64,000 bases of DNA from Hahella sp. KA22 (GCF_004135205.1 NZ_CP035490.1:6563501-6627500); one strand, 5' to 3'; numbered from the stretch's first letter, positions 25,294 through 35,146 are shown. A program made the numbers and translations. The notes: generated by a model not told the origin, from the sequence alone.

Positions 25294-26631
25294 TCAGCCG
25301 CCTCCGCCGCCCGGCTCCAACTGTTGGATGCGGCGGCTGGCGTACTGCGCCAGAGTCGTCTGTAATTCCGGATCGCCCACCGCCTGACGATAGGCTTGCA
25401 ATGCGGATTGGCTGCGCCCGGTCTGATCCAGGGCGATGCCCAGACCCGCCCACCAGTCACCCTTATGTGGATGTGCTTCAATCAGAGCCGCATAAGTAGC
25501 GATGGCGTCTTCATAACGACGCGCCTGGTGGTAAAGGCCGGCCAACAGACTGTGATAATCCGGCGCCGCCTCCACTTTCGGGGCCTCGCTTTCCAACAGC
25601 GCGATGGCCTGCGCCGCCATCCCAGTCGCCGCCAAAGTACGCGCTTTCATCAACTTAAAGTCCACGCTGCTGTACGCGTCAACGCTCTGCATTACTTGCA
25701 GCGCCTGAGGGTAATCTCCAGCGCCGATCAGCCAGGTCGCCAACTGATAACGGCTGGCTTCATGTTCTGGCATCGACGTCAGCAAATCCCGCAAACGTTG
25801 TCTAGCCGCCTCAACCTCTCCCTGGCGATAAGACTCCCGCGCCTGCTGCAAAGCGCGGGCGGCGATTGCTTCCGGGGTTTGCGACGGCGCAATGTTCATC
25901 GCGGCTGAAGAGGGCGCCGCCTCTTCCGCCGGAGTTGCGGCGATATCAATGTGGCGCGTCAGCGTAGCTGGCGTTTCTGCAGCTGGTTCCGGCGCCACCG
26001 CAAGCGGCGCATGAGCCTCCTCCAGCTCATTACGAAAAGCCGGCGCCGTCCTGGCTTGCTCCTTGGGCTCACTATCAACATTGGCGCCATTCATCTTCGC
26101 TTCACTGAGGACCGGGCTTTCCTGCTTGACGGTGGAAGGCGCTTTCTGCGTCGTCGTCATGGGTTGCAGCGGAGCGTCCTCGACGATCACGACTGGCTCT
26201 TGCTTGAGTTGTGTTTGTCGCGCCGGTTCCTGAGCGTATTGCGGCGCCGCGACGACAGCCTGGGAAGCCGGCTGCGGCGCTATTTCTCTGACAGGCGGCG
26301 CAACCTCTGCGACAACAGGCGTATCCAATTCCGTCACTTCAGATGGAGTCTCTATCCTGTGATCAGGCGCACTTGGCTTCTCATCCCGCGCCGATAATGT
26401 ATTCACCATCGCCACCTGGGACACCACTGGCGTCGGCGGTTCCGCTGGCGCTTTCATCCACCAGTAACCGCCGGCCAGTCCCGCCGTCACCAGCGCTAAT
26501 GCGAGCACGCCAGGCCAACGTCGGGTCGCGCCTGGGGACGCTTTCTGCAAGCTGTGCGGGACTGGCGTCCGCGGCGCCGACTCCCGTTTGTCCAGATCTC
26601 TGAGCACATCGTTGAGTAAGCTCACGCCCAA
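25294..26631 (-). CDS. mshN: MshN-like TPR protein
   Basis: A 445-aa protein with a conserved start (SLLNDVLRDLDKRES), one membrane helix near residue 45 (GVLALALVTAGLAGGYWWM), a long Pro-, Ala- and Glu-rich linker, and TPR repeats over about residues 260-440 (ARALQQARESYRQGEVEAAR, YEDAIATYAALIEAHPHKG). It probably spans the periplasm as a scaffold. The start overlaps the mshM end by 10 bases; a GTG two codons later is an alternative. Confidence 0.88.
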   Translation of the reverse strand: MGVSLLNDVLRDLDKRESAPRTPVPHSLQKASPGATRRWPGVLALALVTAGLAGGYWWMKAPAEPPTPVVSQVAMVNTLSARDEKPSAPDHRIETPSEVTELDTPVVAEVAPPVREIAPQPASQAVVAAPQYAQEPARQTQLKQEPVVIVEDAPLQPMTTTQKAPSTVKQESPVLSEAKMNGANVDSEPKEQARTAPAFRNELEEAHAPLAVAPEPAAETPATLTRHIDIAATPAEEAAPSSAAMNIAPSQTPEAIAARALQQARESYRQGEVEAARQRLRDLLTSMPEHEASRYQLATWLIGAGDYPQALQVMQSVDAYSSVDFKLMKARTLAATGMAAQAIALLESEAPKVEAAPDYHSLLAGLYHQARRYEDAIATYAALIEAHPHKGDWWAGLGIALDQTGRSQSALQAYRQAVGDPELQTTLAQYASRRIQQLEPGGGGG

Positions 26632-27470
26632 CCTCCCAACCAGGCGAACCTGAGCGGGCGGGCGCTTTCCGTATCCTTCACCGCGCGCCGCACATGGCCC
26701 GGCGCGACGGTTTTATCGCCATCGCCGTAGGCGGCGAGCATGGCCTTATGCGCCAGTACGTTCACCAACCTGGGGACGCCTCCGCTGGCGCGAAATATGA
26801 GCTTGGCGGCGTCGGCGCGAAACAGGCTGTCGCCGTTGTAACCGGCGGCCATCAGGCGGTGCCGTAGATATTGCTCCACCGAATATTTATCCAGCGGACG
26901 GATATATTCCTGAAACGTGATGCGTTGCTTCAGCTGCCGCAATTGCGGCTCCGACAGCATGACGTCCAGTTCCGGCTGCCCGAACAACACGACTTGCAGC
27001 AACTTTCGCGATTCGGTTTCCAGATTGGTCAGTAAACGCAGCGCCTCGATTGTCTGCTCGGGCATCGCCTGTGCTTCATCGATCACCAGCACAACGCGCC
27101 GGCCTTCCGCGCAGTGGGCGATCAGTTGTTCATTGATGAGCTTCAACAATTGATGACGACCGCCATTCAGTTCGCCCAGGTCCACCTGCAGTTCGTCCGC
27201 CAGGGCCAAATACAGATCCTGTGGCGACAGGCGCGGATTGGGAATGTAGGCGGACACGTAATCGCCATCGAGAAAATTCAACAAGCGACGGCACAGCAGG
27301 GTTTTCCCCGTGCCTACCTCGCCGACCACTTTGATAAAGCCTTCCATGCTCTCCAGCGCGGCGCGCACCGTTTCAAAGGCGTTACGGTGAGTGGACGCGT
27401 CCAGATAAAAATGCGTATTGGGCGTGAGGGAAAACGGCGCCTCGCGCAATCCGAAATGTGTTTCGTACAT
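26622..27470 (-). CDS. mshM: MshM AAA ATPase (ExeA/GspA-like)
   Basis: A 282-aa ATPase beginning MYETHFGLREAPFSLTPN, typical of the ExeA/MshM group. Walker A is GEVGTGKTLLC at residues 50-60, Walker B VVLVIDEAQAMP near 125, and ASGGVPRLVN lies near 235. In type II secretion ExeA helps place the secretin in the outer membrane; MshM may do the same for MshL. It lacks a peptidoglycan-binding C-terminus. Confidence 0.92.
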   Translation of the reverse strand: MYETHFGLREAPFSLTPNTHFYLDASTHRNAFETVRAALESMEGFIKVVGEVGTGKTLLCRRLLNFLDGDYVSAYIPNPRLSPQDLYLALADELQVDLGELNGGRHQLLKLINEQLIAHCAEGRRVVLVIDEAQAMPEQTIEALRLLTNLETESRKLLQVVLFGQPELDVMLSEPQLRQLKQRITFQEYIRPLDKYSVEQYLRHRLMAAGYNGDSLFRADAAKLIFRASGGVPRLVNVLAHKAMLAAYGDGDKTVAPGHVRRAVKDTESARPLRFAWLGGWA

Positions 27471-27488
27471 ACGCCCTCCTTTCGCCGG

Positions 27489-29174
27489 TCAGAATTGCTC
27501 GCTCGCCCGGTGTTGCAGTTTGTCCATGCGCTGACGGCTGCCGCGCAGATCCTGACGGTAACTTTCGCTGTCGGCGATAATCGGCCGGATCAGAATCACC
27601 AGCTCGCTCTTTAGTTCGGTGTCGCGTTTCTGTCTGAACGCCTGCCCCAGCAATGGGATATCCCCTAACAGCGGCACTTTCGCCTGCTTTTTTTCCGTCA
27701 GATTGCGAATCAGGCCGCCAATCACCACCACCTGCCCATTACGGGCCTTGATGACACTGTCGGTCTCCCGCACGGAACTGAACGCCAACGGCAGCACCAG
27801 ATCATTGGAGCCCAGAGAGATAGTCTTGGTCTGATCCTCCACATCGCTCACCGTCGGGTGCACGTGCAGCGTCACGTCGCCGTTCTCGCCAATCTGCGGG
27901 GTGACGTCCAGGGCGATACCCGAGAAAAACGGCGTGATCTCCACTTCCGAAATCAGGTTGCTGGTTCCGCTGGTGGTGGTGGCGTCGTTAGTCTCAATGC
28001 CCGTGACGAAGAACTCGTCATCCCCTACCTTGATCACGGCTTTCTGGTTGTTAATGGTGGAAATGCGAGGGCTGGACAGCACCTGTACCGTGCCCTGCTC
28101 GCCCAGCAGCTGCAGCAGGGTCGTGAAGTCGTTGATGCGCAGCGCTGCGCTGAAAACGCCTTCAAATCCCGGGTTGGTGATGCTTCTGGAAGTCTGTCCC
28201 AGCGTCAGACTTTTGGTGGGATCGCCGGAAGCGTCCACTTTGGAAGTGAATTCATCGAAGTAAGACCAGTTCACGCCTTGCTCAAAGCCTTTGTTCAGCA
28301 CCACTTCCAGAATTTTTACTTCCAGAATCACCTGCCGCTGCATAATCAGCTGCGCCTTATCGAGATACTCCTGCACCGCCGTCAGTTCACTCGGCGTCGC
28401 CCGCACCACCACAATGCCCGCGCCGCCGTTCGTCACGACTTTGCGGCCCTCTTCATTACCGACAATCGTAATCAGGGTCTCCTGCAGTGCGGTCCAGAAA
28501 TCCGAATCGGTTTGCGTGGTGATGCGCGACAGCACTGCATTGGTGGAGCCGCCGGAATTATTGCTGTTGTTGTTACTATTACTGTTGCTGGAACTGCTGG
28601 AAGAAGAGCCCGAGGAGTTGGACAGCTGTCCGGAGCTGACCATGATGTCCGACGCGCCCTTGCGTTTGACGTTCAGGTAGTCGATCTGAAAGATGCGGGT
28701 TTGCACGCCGCCGGGCAAGACTTTGAAGAGATTGCCCTTACGCTGGTATTCATAGCCATAGAGCTGCTGGACGATTTCCATCACTTCATCCAGGGTGACG
28801 TTTTTCAGGTCCAGGGAAATCGCCCCTTCCACAGCTGGATGCACCACCATGTTGTAGCCGGTGCCTTTTACCAGTCCCATGAAGAAATCTCTGGCCGGCG
28901 CGTTATTGACGGTAATGTCAAAACGCTCCGCCGCCTGCATTGTCTCAGCCGCCGGCATGGTCGGCAGCAGCGCCTGCATGACGTCCGGCGGCGGCGCGGG
29001 CTGCTGCGCCTGCGCCATGGCGTCTTCGGCTTCCTGCATCGCCTGCCCGATCGCCTGCGCGCTGGTCGGCGGCGGCTCGGGCTCATCCTTCTTGGGCGTA
29101 GCAGGCTGACTGGCGCACGCCGCCAGACCGAAGCCGACCCAAACTGACAACAAGGTCCGCCAAAGACTTCTCAT
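27489..29174 (-). CDS. mshL: MshL secretin (lipoprotein)
   Basis: A 561-aa outer-membrane secretin that forms the pilus exit pore. The N-terminus has a lipobox ([10 protein letters not shown]), so it is probably lipidated at Cys20. A secretin/TonB short N-terminal domain lies near residues 85-150 and N-domains follow. The C-terminal secretin domain has [17 protein letters not shown] and [10 protein letters not shown]. Residues about 180-210 form a low-complexity Ser/Asn linker. It lies two bases after mshK. Confidence 0.95.
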   Translation of the reverse strand: MRSLWRTLLSVWVGFGLAACASQPATPKKDEPEPPPTSAQAIGQAMQEAEDAMAQAQQPAPPPDVMQALLPTMPAAETMQAAERFDITVNNAPARDFFMGLVKGTGYNMVVHPAVEGAISLDLKNVTLDEVMEIVQQLYGYEYQRKGNLFKVLPGGVQTRIFQIDYLNVKRKGASDIMVSSGQLSNSSGSSSSSSSNSNSNNNSNNSGGSTNAVLSRITTQTDSDFWTALQETLITIVGNEEGRKVVTNGGAGIVVVRATPSELTAVQEYLDKAQLIMQRQVILEVKILEVVLNKGFEQGVNWSYFDEFTSKVDASGDPTKSLTLGQTSRSITNPGFEGVFSAALRINDFTTLLQLLGEQGTVQVLSSPRISTINNQKAVIKVGDDEFFVTGIETNDATTTSGTSNLISEVEITPFFSGIALDVTPQIGENGDVTLHVHPTVSDVEDQTKTISLGSNDLVLPLAFSSVRETDSVIKARNGQVVVIGGLIRNLTEKKQAKVPLLGDIPLLGQAFRQKRDTELKSELVILIRPIIADSESYRQDLRGSRQRMDKLQHRASEQF

Positions 29175-29176
29175 TC

Positions 29177-29563
29177 TTATCTCCGAATAATCAGCGCATC
29201 CTGGGACGCGCCTTGCACACTTTCGTACCAGCGCTGACCGCGCCAGTCCAATAACACCCTGCGCGCCTCGATTTTCACCACGCGCACGGAGCCGGTTTGC
29301 TGCCCTTCCGCCAGGGCGACGCCGTTAATCGTCGCCACCTTGCGGGTGGAGGAATACAGGATCGAATCCACACTGATCGCCGGACGACTGGGCGCCCCGC
29401 TGACCATCACGCCATCCGCGCGCCATCCCATGGGCCGTGTGGGGTCCGCCAGGACTTCGCCATCCGGCAGCCGGAAGCTCTCTGCGCGGCCAAGCATCGC
29501 AACGCCCAACAGCAATAGACTCAGCGACCATTTCTTAACTTCAAACACCCAGCCACCTCTCAT
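29177..29563 (-). CDS. mshK: MshK-like periplasmic protein (PilP analogue)
   Basis: A 128-aa protein with a signal-like helix ([17 protein letters not shown]) and a small beta domain containing [10 protein letters not shown] and [14 protein letters not shown], a pattern of MshK and GspC/PilP homology-region proteins that dock onto the secretin. It overlaps mshJ by 23 bases. A GTG at residue 6 with AGAGG upstream is an alternative start. Confidence 0.85.
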   Translation of the reverse strand: MRGGWVFEVKKWSLSLLLLGVAMLGRAESFRLPDGEVLADPTRPMGWRADGVMVSGAPSRPAISVDSILYSSTRKVATINGVALAEGQQTGSVRVVKIEARRVLLDWRGQRWYESVQGASQDALIIRR

Positions 29564-30179
29564 CCAGCCCCAGCGTTTCGAACTCCAGCGTCACTTCCGC
29601 CCTGGGATAGGCGTCCACCTTGTAATCCATGTCCACAATGCGTAGACGGGATTCATTGCGCTCAATCTTCTGAATGTATTGCAGAGTGTCGAAGTAGCCG
29701 CCGGTGAGCACCACTTTCACCCGGTGACTGAACAACACCGCCGCGGCTTCGCCTTCGCCATGCTGAATTTTCCGCGGCGGCAGTTTGGCGACAGCCACCA
29801 CCTGCAAACCGGGATGTTTGCGCAACAACTCCATCAGCAATTCGGGCATTTCTTCCGGGGCCACCAGACGGGAAAGGCTTTGCTTTAATCGTTCCTGGCG
29901 GGCGTTGAGTTGATTGCGCAAACGCTCGTTCTCTTTTCGCAGCGCGGCGTCCGGGTCCTGCGCCAATTGCTTGCGCAGCACGTCCGCCTGAGCGCTAAGG
30001 TCCAGCAGCTCCAGATTGGCGGCGGCTATCGCCTGCTCCGCCGAGCGATTACTGCGCCACAGCGGGTCCCAGGCGAACTGGGCGTACAGCAATATCAGCG
30101 CGACAATGACTGTCGCCAGCAGGATGGCTCTTTCCCGCAAGCTGAAGCGGTTCACCCGGGAGATCCATTTCTTCATCAT
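29541..30179 (-). CDS. mshJ: MshJ (PilO-like) pilus assembly protein
   Basis: A 212-aa inner-membrane protein with one N-terminal helix (ERAILLATVIVALILLYAQF), a coiled-coil region (about 50-105, LRKENERLRNQLNARQERL) and a ferredoxin-like C-terminal domain, the PilO/GspM arrangement. It is expected to pair with the upstream PilN-like protein. Its start overlaps that gene by four bases. Confidence 0.88.
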   Translation of the reverse strand: MMKKWISRVNRFSLRERAILLATVIVALILLYAQFAWDPLWRSNRSAEQAIAAANLELLDLSAQADVLRKQLAQDPDAALRKENERLRNQLNARQERLKQSLSRLVAPEEMPELLMELLRKHPGLQVVAVAKLPPRKIQHGEGEAAAVLFSHRVKVVLTGGYFDTLQYIQKIERNESRLRIVDMDYKVDAYPRAEVTLEFETLGLDERWLGV

Positions 30180-30865
30180 GGCTGTTTGCCTCCCGCGCTG
30201 ACCACGGGTTGATTCAGCGCACGGCCGCCCGCCGCAGGACGGGACGCCTGCGCTTCCGCCTCGGGCGTCTCCACATAGGTGTCCACTTCGAATAACCGGG
30301 CGCTGGCGCTTTCCTGTTCCGGCTTCAAGGTCAGCATATTGAAGGCGCGACCGCGTAACGCAGGCTCATCCCCCAGCGCCTGCAGATAAGCGGGAAGTAA
30401 GTCCGGTTGCACGGTGGTCCCGCTGAAAATCAGACGTTCGCCTCCTTGTTGAATCCGAATACGCTGCAACCACAAAGGTTCCTGGCGATGCCGCGCCAGG
30501 GCGATCATCAGCTCGCTGTAGGACATGGCGCCGCCATCCGCTTTCAGGCCGGATTCCAGCGCCGCCAGCAACGCCTCGGTGTTCTGCATTTGCAGGCGCA
30601 GACGGTCATTGTCCGACTGCAGACGGGTATCTCTGGCGCGAGCTTCGAGTTGCTTGCGCATGCTGTCTATTTCCACTCCCAACGCCTGTTTGCGGGATTC
30701 GGCGGTTAACTGGCTCATGGTCACGTCGGCGCTGCGCCATACCAGATAGCCGGTGTAACAGCCGCATATCACCATCACCGCCACCACAGCGGCGATCATC
30801 ACGGGGATGGAGAGCAGATCTCGCCGCGGGCGGAACTCTTCAACGTATAAGTTGACCTGCTGCAT
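30176..30865 (-). CDS. PilN-like MSHA biogenesis protein (MshI2)
   Basis: A 229-aa protein starting MQQVNLYVEEFRPRRDLLS, as in PilN. One membrane helix lies near residues 20-45, then a coiled coil and an alpha/beta periplasmic domain. The N-terminal NLY segment in PilN contacts PilM, so it should bind MshI. It overlaps mshI by one base and mshJ by four. Confidence 0.87.
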   Translation of the reverse strand: MQQVNLYVEEFRPRRDLLSIPVMIAAVVAVMVICGCYTGYLVWRSADVTMSQLTAESRKQALGVEIDSMRKQLEARARDTRLQSDNDRLRLQMQNTEALLAALESGLKADGGAMSYSELMIALARHRQEPLWLQRIRIQQGGERLIFSGTTVQPDLLPAYLQALGDEPALRGRAFNMLTLKPEQESASARLFEVDTYVETPEAEAQASRPAAGGRALNQPVVSAGGKQP

Positions 30866-31794
30866 CAGACGCTTTTCCTTCCCCCGACGGCTTTGCGCAT
30901 GGCGGCGCCGCAGGCCACCCAGTGAATGGCCGATGCGAGTTGATCGTCCGGCAGTCCGACTTTGTCTTCCTGCAAGGTTTGTACGGTCAGTCCCAGCGCT
31001 TCATCCAATTGCGACAAGAGTTCCGCTTCATTCACCACGGAGCCCGCCATCAGTCGGCGGGGGGGCGCCTGGCCCATCTGGCTTTCGAAATAGTCAAAGG
31101 AGCGCTGCACTTCCAACGCCAGTTGCTGCCCCACCCAGGATTTACGCTCAGGGTCGGCCAGCGCTTCCATGTCCGCATCGAGACGACGGGACAGGTAGAC
31201 AGAGCCGTTTTTGATTAACAGCATAAGGCCGGTGTTTTCCCGCATCATCATCAGACCAAGGGATTTGCCGTCTTCTTCGAAAGGCTGCGCCAGATTGCGC
31301 AGCGCCAGCTCCGTGATATCAATGGAGGACAACACCAGACCGCTGTCGTTGATGACGCGAATCAGTTCTTTCAGCAGGGATTTACGGGCGGTCACCACGT
31401 TAATCTGGGCGGCTCTGCCGCGCAGGGCGTCGCTGGGATACTCAAATACATCCACGATGGCGTCGTCGATGGCGTAATCCAGCAGATCTTTCACTTTCCA
31501 GCGCACCGCTTCGCGCAGTTCGCTTTCTTCAACGCTGGGTCGTTCGATTTGATGCAGGGCGTACATTTCCGGCGGCAACACCAGATTGCAGGCCATTTTC
31601 TCCAGTTTGCGCTCGCTCACGAAAGCCTTGAGCGCAGCCGCCCGCTGCGCAGCGCGGGCGTCCAGATAGTCGATGACGCGGATTTGTGATTGCCCGCCGG
31701 CCGGCTCCGAGACGGCGATAGCCATTCCGTCCGGCCGTACTTCAATGCCGACCAGCCCTTTTTTGCCTTTGGAAAAGGAAAGCCATGAAAGCAA
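30865..31794 (-). CDS. mshI: MshI (PilM-like actin-fold protein)
   Basis: A 309-aa cytoplasmic PilM/GspL-like protein, first gene of the operon. LVGIEVRPDGMAIAVSE near residue 15 is the actin-type phosphate loop, and AVRWKVKDLLDY, SSIDITELALRNL and LEVQRSFDYFES are family motifs. The start appears to be TTG 31794 (LLSWLSFSKGKKG) with GAGG eight bases before. mshH, found before mshI in Vibrio, is absent. Confidence 0.9.
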   Translation of the reverse strand: MLSWLSFSKGKKGLVGIEVRPDGMAIAVSEPAGGQSQIRVIDYLDARAAQRAAALKAFVSERKLEKMACNLVLPPEMYALHQIERPSVEESELREAVRWKVKDLLDYAIDDAIVDVFEYPSDALRGRAAQINVVTARKSLLKELIRVINDSGLVLSSIDITELALRNLAQPFEEDGKSLGLMMMRENTGLMLLIKNGSVYLSRRLDADMEALADPERKSWVGQQLALEVQRSFDYFESQMGQAPPRRLMAGSVVNEAELLSQLDEALGLTVQTLQEDKVGLPDDQLASAIHWVACGAAMRKAVGGRKSV

Positions 31795-32157
31795 TCTAAT
31801 ACCTCGTTTTAAGCGCCGACAGCCGCATCACAGAGTGATATTTAACGGCCGGTATCCTTACAACGGGCACACTGATCCTAGTTTTTACATAACTTCAGCT
31901 TAGACCACTAACTTATTGTTGCAAATGTAAAAGTGTAAAAAAGGATTTGACAAAAACGGCGTTTTCCGGGCGTCCCGAGCAGTGACATGCAACGCCATTT
32001 AAGGGCTTTCAGCCAAGTGAAGAATTCGCGTTGAGAAGGCGCATTGCGATAGCCGTTTCAGCGCGCGCGATACGCAAACGTTAGGCGCCGCAACAAAAAA
32101 GGGGCGCCGCCGCGCCCCTTGAAAGCCCTTACGGGCGAAGATGCAAACAAGAGTTTT
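31795..32157. other. Intergenic region between msh operon and glycan locus
   Basis: No gene. It should contain the msh operon promoter, reading left; I cannot pick a clear -35/-10 pair. The right part carries the terminator of the glycan left arm (32095-32120). Confidence 0.6.
32095..32120 (-). terminator. Rho-independent terminator of the glycan left arm
   Basis: Read on the minus strand, AAGGGGCGC pairs with GCGCCCCTT around a 4-base loop and is followed by a T-run (AAAAAA at 32095-32100 on the plus strand). It ends transcription after the sulfotransferase gene, before the msh operon promoter. Confidence 0.88.
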
Positions 32158-33003
32158 TTACTGCCAGGCCGACAGATTACTACCGGTCAATTCGGCGACG
32201 AATTTCTTCTCGCCGGAGTAGTAGCTGCTGAGCACTTCCCGGCTGTCCGGGTCGATTTTAGGCAGCGGTCTGGAACTCACGTTCAAACGCCGCAACAGCT
32301 CAGGCACGCCAGTGCGCTTGATGACTTCCGTCAGACGGGTATAGCCGGATTTAGCCAGCATTCGATAGGTGCGCACCATGATGTTTTCCAGAAACAGAAA
32401 ACGGTAGGAGCGCGCCTGGTTTCTGCGCTGCTCCACGCCTTCGGGCAGGAAGTTCACGTCCTGGCAGCCGAGGAATTCGTAGACTTCCCGAAAACCTCTG
32501 GCGTAGTCCTTGTTGAAATCCTCCAGCACGATGATTTTGATCTGCTCCTTGGGGAAGCTAGCAAAAAAAGGCTCCAGATACTGGGTGTAGCAGCCGAACT
32601 TCAGGTGCTCCTCATTGCGGATAAACTCCGCGAAAGAGGTGCTGCCGGCGATATCGCCTTTGCGGATAGCATGCAGATAATCGGAAAACGTGCGCTGCAC
32701 CGGATCGCGCACAATCGCGATGATCTTGGCCTCCGGGAAATGGCGGCGTATGCGCTCCGCTGTTCCCGGCCGATACATGTACGTTACCGAGAACTCTCCT
32801 TTCAACAGGCGGTCGTCGCAGCCTTTGAACTGCGACTCATACCAGGCTAATTCATGCTGATCGTACAAATCGCTGAAATAGTTAATTTCTTTCGGGTTGC
32901 CGTCGAATATTTCCGGGTGTTGCACCAAATTTTCGAAAAACCAGGTGGACCCGCATTTTCCTGAACCGATGCCGATAAAATCGACGTTGAATGGTTTAGC
33001 CAT
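32158..33003 (-). CDS. PAPS-dependent sulfotransferase
   Basis: A 281-aa cytoplasmic sulfotransferase that would move sulfate from PAPS to a hydroxyl of a glycan or lipid. The 5'-phosphosulfate loop is GIGSGKCGSTWFFENL near residue 11, and the 3'-phosphate motif is IIAIVRDPVQRTFSDYLH near 95. These match the heparan-sulfate-type domain of bacterial and animal sulfotransferases. It is the last gene of the left arm and overlaps the preceding acyltransferase gene by eight bases. CysC at the head of the arm would supply PAPS. Confidence 0.92.
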   Translation of the reverse strand: MAKPFNVDFIGIGSGKCGSTWFFENLVQHPEIFDGNPKEINYFSDLYDQHELAWYESQFKGCDDRLLKGEFSVTYMYRPGTAERIRRHFPEAKIIAIVRDPVQRTFSDYLHAIRKGDIAGSTSFAEFIRNEEHLKFGCYTQYLEPFFASFPKEQIKIIVLEDFNKDYARGFREVYEFLGCQDVNFLPEGVEQRRNQARSYRFLFLENIMVRTYRMLAKSGYTRLTEVIKRTGVPELLRRLNVSSRPLPKIDPDSREVLSSYYSGEKKFVAELTGSNLSAWQ

Positions 33004-33577
33004 GTTGCGCCATCCTCTCCTTGGGCTCTTCCACTTTTTCCTCAGTCTTCATGGGAACGATGCGCGCGGGATTGCCAATCGCGATCGAGTTGGCGGGCAC
33101 GTCCGTGATCACCAGACTGTTGGCGCGCACCACCACGTTATCGCCGATAGTGACGTCGCCCAGCACCTTGCATCCGGGCTCCAGCGTGACGTTGTCGCCA
33201 ATGATCGCCAGACGCGGCTTGCCGCGAATGTTGCCGACGGTGACGCCTTCATACACGGTGAAGTTCTCGCCGATTTCCTCCGCCAGCACAAAGATGCCGG
33301 AGAAGTTGCACACCACCATGCCTTTGCCGATCCGCGCGTAGCTCTGGATGCTGATGCCAGTGAACATTTGCACCAGATAAAACAAAACGAAGTACGCTAC
33401 TTTCAGCAGCAACGACAAGGGTTTGAATTTGACGGCGGCCGCCTGTCTCCCAAAGCGATACACTATCGCCGCGAGCGTCCCTCTGTGCGGCAATGCGCGC
33501 AGACAATTGGCGGTGGAGGCGTCGCCGTAGAGCAGCTCCGCCTTGCGCCTCACATCCTGTTTAATGTTCGTTATCAT
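32996..33577 (-). CDS. Left-handed beta-helix acyltransferase (CysE/serine acetyltransferase-like), copy 1
   Basis: A 193-aa protein whose C-terminal half has hexapeptide repeats (IGENFTVYEGVTVGN, IGDNVVVRANSLVI, AIGNPARIV), the fold of serine O-acetyltransferase and sugar O-acetyltransferases. The position that carries the first catalytic His of CysE appears as Cys (VVCNFSGIF), and the second (GDRHPKI in CysE) is absent. It is probably not a serine acetyltransferase; glycan O-acylation is more likely. It lies nine bases after copy 2. Related copies are at 33587 and 41643. Confidence 0.82.
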   Translation of the reverse strand: MITNIKQDVRRKAELLYGDASTANCLRALPHRGTLAAIVYRFGRQAAAVKFKPLSLLLKVAYFVLFYLVQMFTGISIQSYARIGKGMVVCNFSGIFVLAEEIGENFTVYEGVTVGNIRGKPRLAIIGDNVTLEPGCKVLGDVTIGDNVVVRANSLVITDVPANSIAIGNPARIVPMKTEEKVEEPKERMAQHG

Positions 33578-33586
33578 GTTCCGTCT

Positions 33587-34186
33587 TCAGTAATTGACCA
33601 CCTTCTTGCCTTCCCGCTTCTCCGCCATCCAGTTGGTTTCCCGGGAGATAATGCGGGCGGGGTTCCCCATCACCGTGCAGTTATCCGGCACGTCGGAGAT
33701 CACCACCGAATTGGCGCCGACTACGACGTTATCGCCGATCTTTACACTGCCCAACACCTTGGCGCCGGCGCCGAGAAACACATTGTTCCCCAGCTTCGGC
33801 GGCTCCGGCTGTTCACGCAGGTGACCGGTGGTCACACCCTGGAACACGATGCAGTTGCTGCCTATTTCGCCTTCGCTGATGAAGATGTTGGAAAAGTTGT
33901 GAATGACGAGTCCCGGGCCGATTTTGGCCTTGGAGGGAATGTAGATGCCGAATCCCAGCACCACCAGGACCTTGCCCAGAGCGTAGGGAATATACAGAGG
34001 AATACGCAGCAGAGCGGGCTTGATGGTGCGCGCCCAGCTCCCGTAACGATAGACGATGACGGCGATGGTGCCCGGCTCCAGAAATACCCGCACGTTACGG
34101 GTGAACCAGCTTTTCTGGCTGAGAAACCATTGCTGCTTGAATTTGACGTCCGCCTTGATCAGGCTGATAAGTCCCATCTTTTGCAT
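33587..34186 (-). CDS. Left-handed beta-helix acyltransferase, copy 2
   Basis: A 199-aa relative of copies 1 and 3 with the same build: an N-terminal helical part containing IVYRYGSWAR, hydrophobic stretches near residues 60-85, and hexapeptide repeats from IGPGLVIHNFSNIF to VMGNPARII. It retains the first His (IHNFS) but has no His at the second CysE position (EPPKLGNN). A methionine three codons in is an alternative start. Likely acts on an activated sugar or lipid-linked glycan. Confidence 0.82.
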   Translation of the reverse strand: MQKMGLISLIKADVKFKQQWFLSQKSWFTRNVRVFLEPGTIAVIVYRYGSWARTIKPALLRIPLYIPYALGKVLVVLGFGIYIPSKAKIGPGLVIHNFSNIFISEGEIGSNCIVFQGVTTGHLREQPEPPKLGNNVFLGAGAKVLGSVKIGDNVVVGANSVVISDVPDNCTVMGNPARIISRETNWMAEKREGKKVVNY

Positions 34187-34208
34187 AAGTCCTTTTGCTG
34201 TCCGTTGC

Positions 34209-34460
34209 TCAGACGCCGGCGGATTCCGCTACGCACCCCGCCACATAGGTCGCCATGGCGCCGAAGGTGTCGAACGTTTCCGGCTCCAGACTCTCACTGT
34301 CGATCTCGATATCGAACTCCCCTTCCAACGCCACAATCAGCGAAATGCGCTGAATGGAATCCAGATTCAGAGGCTCGTCGAGACCCACTCCTTCATAATC
34401 GACGCGGGTGACGCCGCCTACGACTGACTTCAAGCGTTCTAGCGTATCCGATTGGCTCAT
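34209..34460 (-). CDS. Acyl carrier protein
   Basis: An 83-aa acidic carrier protein with the phosphopantetheine site in LNLDSIQRISLIV (Ser35). FDIEIDSESLE and a short helix at the end complete the four-helix pattern. GGAGA precedes the ATG. It is not the fatty-acid AcpP (that has GADSLD). Placed between acyltransferase genes and the chorismate-lyase-like and ligase genes, it probably carries the acyl or aryl group these make. A phosphopantetheinyl transferase is not in the window. Confidence 0.9.
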   Translation of the reverse strand: MSQSDTLERLKSVVGGVTRVDYEGVGLDEPLNLDSIQRISLIVALEGEFDIEIDSESLEPETFDTFGAMATYVAGCVAESAGV

Positions 34461-34534
34461 ATTATTTTCTCCATGTTCACTTCCGTTTAAGCCTTTGTTT
34501 CCGTAACCCTTCCTGCGGACTGCGCGACGAAGCG

Positions 34535-35116
34535 TCAGCCCTTTTTGATATACAGGCGGTAGGGGAATTTCTCCGTCACCTGAATCACCGGATTGTGCCC
34601 CACGTAGATATAGTAGGTGCGGCAGATCAGTTCTCCGCAGTAGTAACTGGAGCTGCCCGGGACCACTTCCTGTTTGATTTCACGGTAGATGTCCGCGACC
34701 TGACGATAGGTTTCCAGCCCCATTTCCCGCAGCAGCTCGCCAATACCGATTTTACCCTGCAGTAATTGATCGCTGATTTGCTCGGGAAGGTCTTGGGTTT
34801 TGATGATTGAAGTGGCGTAGGCGTATATGTCGCCGCTGTCCACGCCGCGGATGCAGACGTTGCGTCGCAGTACGGTGTCGCCTTTGTGGCAGGACATCTC
34901 TTCCACGTCTTCTTCCAACGCCTGTTCGCTCTGGCCGAGTTGCTCGACCATCAACGGCTCCCAATAATAGGCTTCCAGTGTTTTGGTCACGGTGCCGTCG
35001 GTGACCAGCAGCGTCCGCAAAATCGGCGGCATCGCAGCGATGTCGAGACTCTCATCGCGCTTGTTGGTAATGATGCCGCCAGCAATATATCCCTTTGCTT
35101 TAAAACAATCTAACAT
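34535..35116 (-). CDS. DUF98 / chorismate pyruvate-lyase-like protein
   Basis: A 193-aa protein of the UbiC/Rv2949c fold. ILRTLLVTDGTVTKTLEAY near residue 30, VLRRNVCIRGVDSGDIYAYA near 85-105, IGIGELL near 125, ETYRQVADI near 135 and VIQVTEKFPYRLY at the end match the DUF98 pattern. The Arg and Glu expected from UbiC (Arg76, Glu155) seem to be present. Members make 4-hydroxybenzoate and pyruvate from chorismate, so the product may be 4-hydroxybenzoate for the neighbouring ligase and ACP; this is inference. I chose ATG 35116, close after AAGGTGGAG; a GTG nine bases earlier is possible. Confidence 0.75.
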   Translation of the reverse strand: MLDCFKAKGYIAGGIITNKRDESLDIAAMPPILRTLLVTDGTVTKTLEAYYWEPLMVEQLGQSEQALEEDVEEMSCHKGDTVLRRNVCIRGVDSGDIYAYATSIIKTQDLPEQISDQLLQGKIGIGELLREMGLETYRQVADIYREIKQEVVPGSSSYYCGELICRTYYIYVGHNPVIQVTEKFPYRLYIKKG

Positions 35117-35146
35117 GCTCTCCACCTTGTACTTAACTTTGCGGAT

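Noticed and set aside
28540-28635. Ser/Asn codon run inside mshL as a microsatellite or frameshift site
   Set aside because: The codons are mixed rather than a pure repeat, and the frame is intact on both sides; it reads as a flexible linker.
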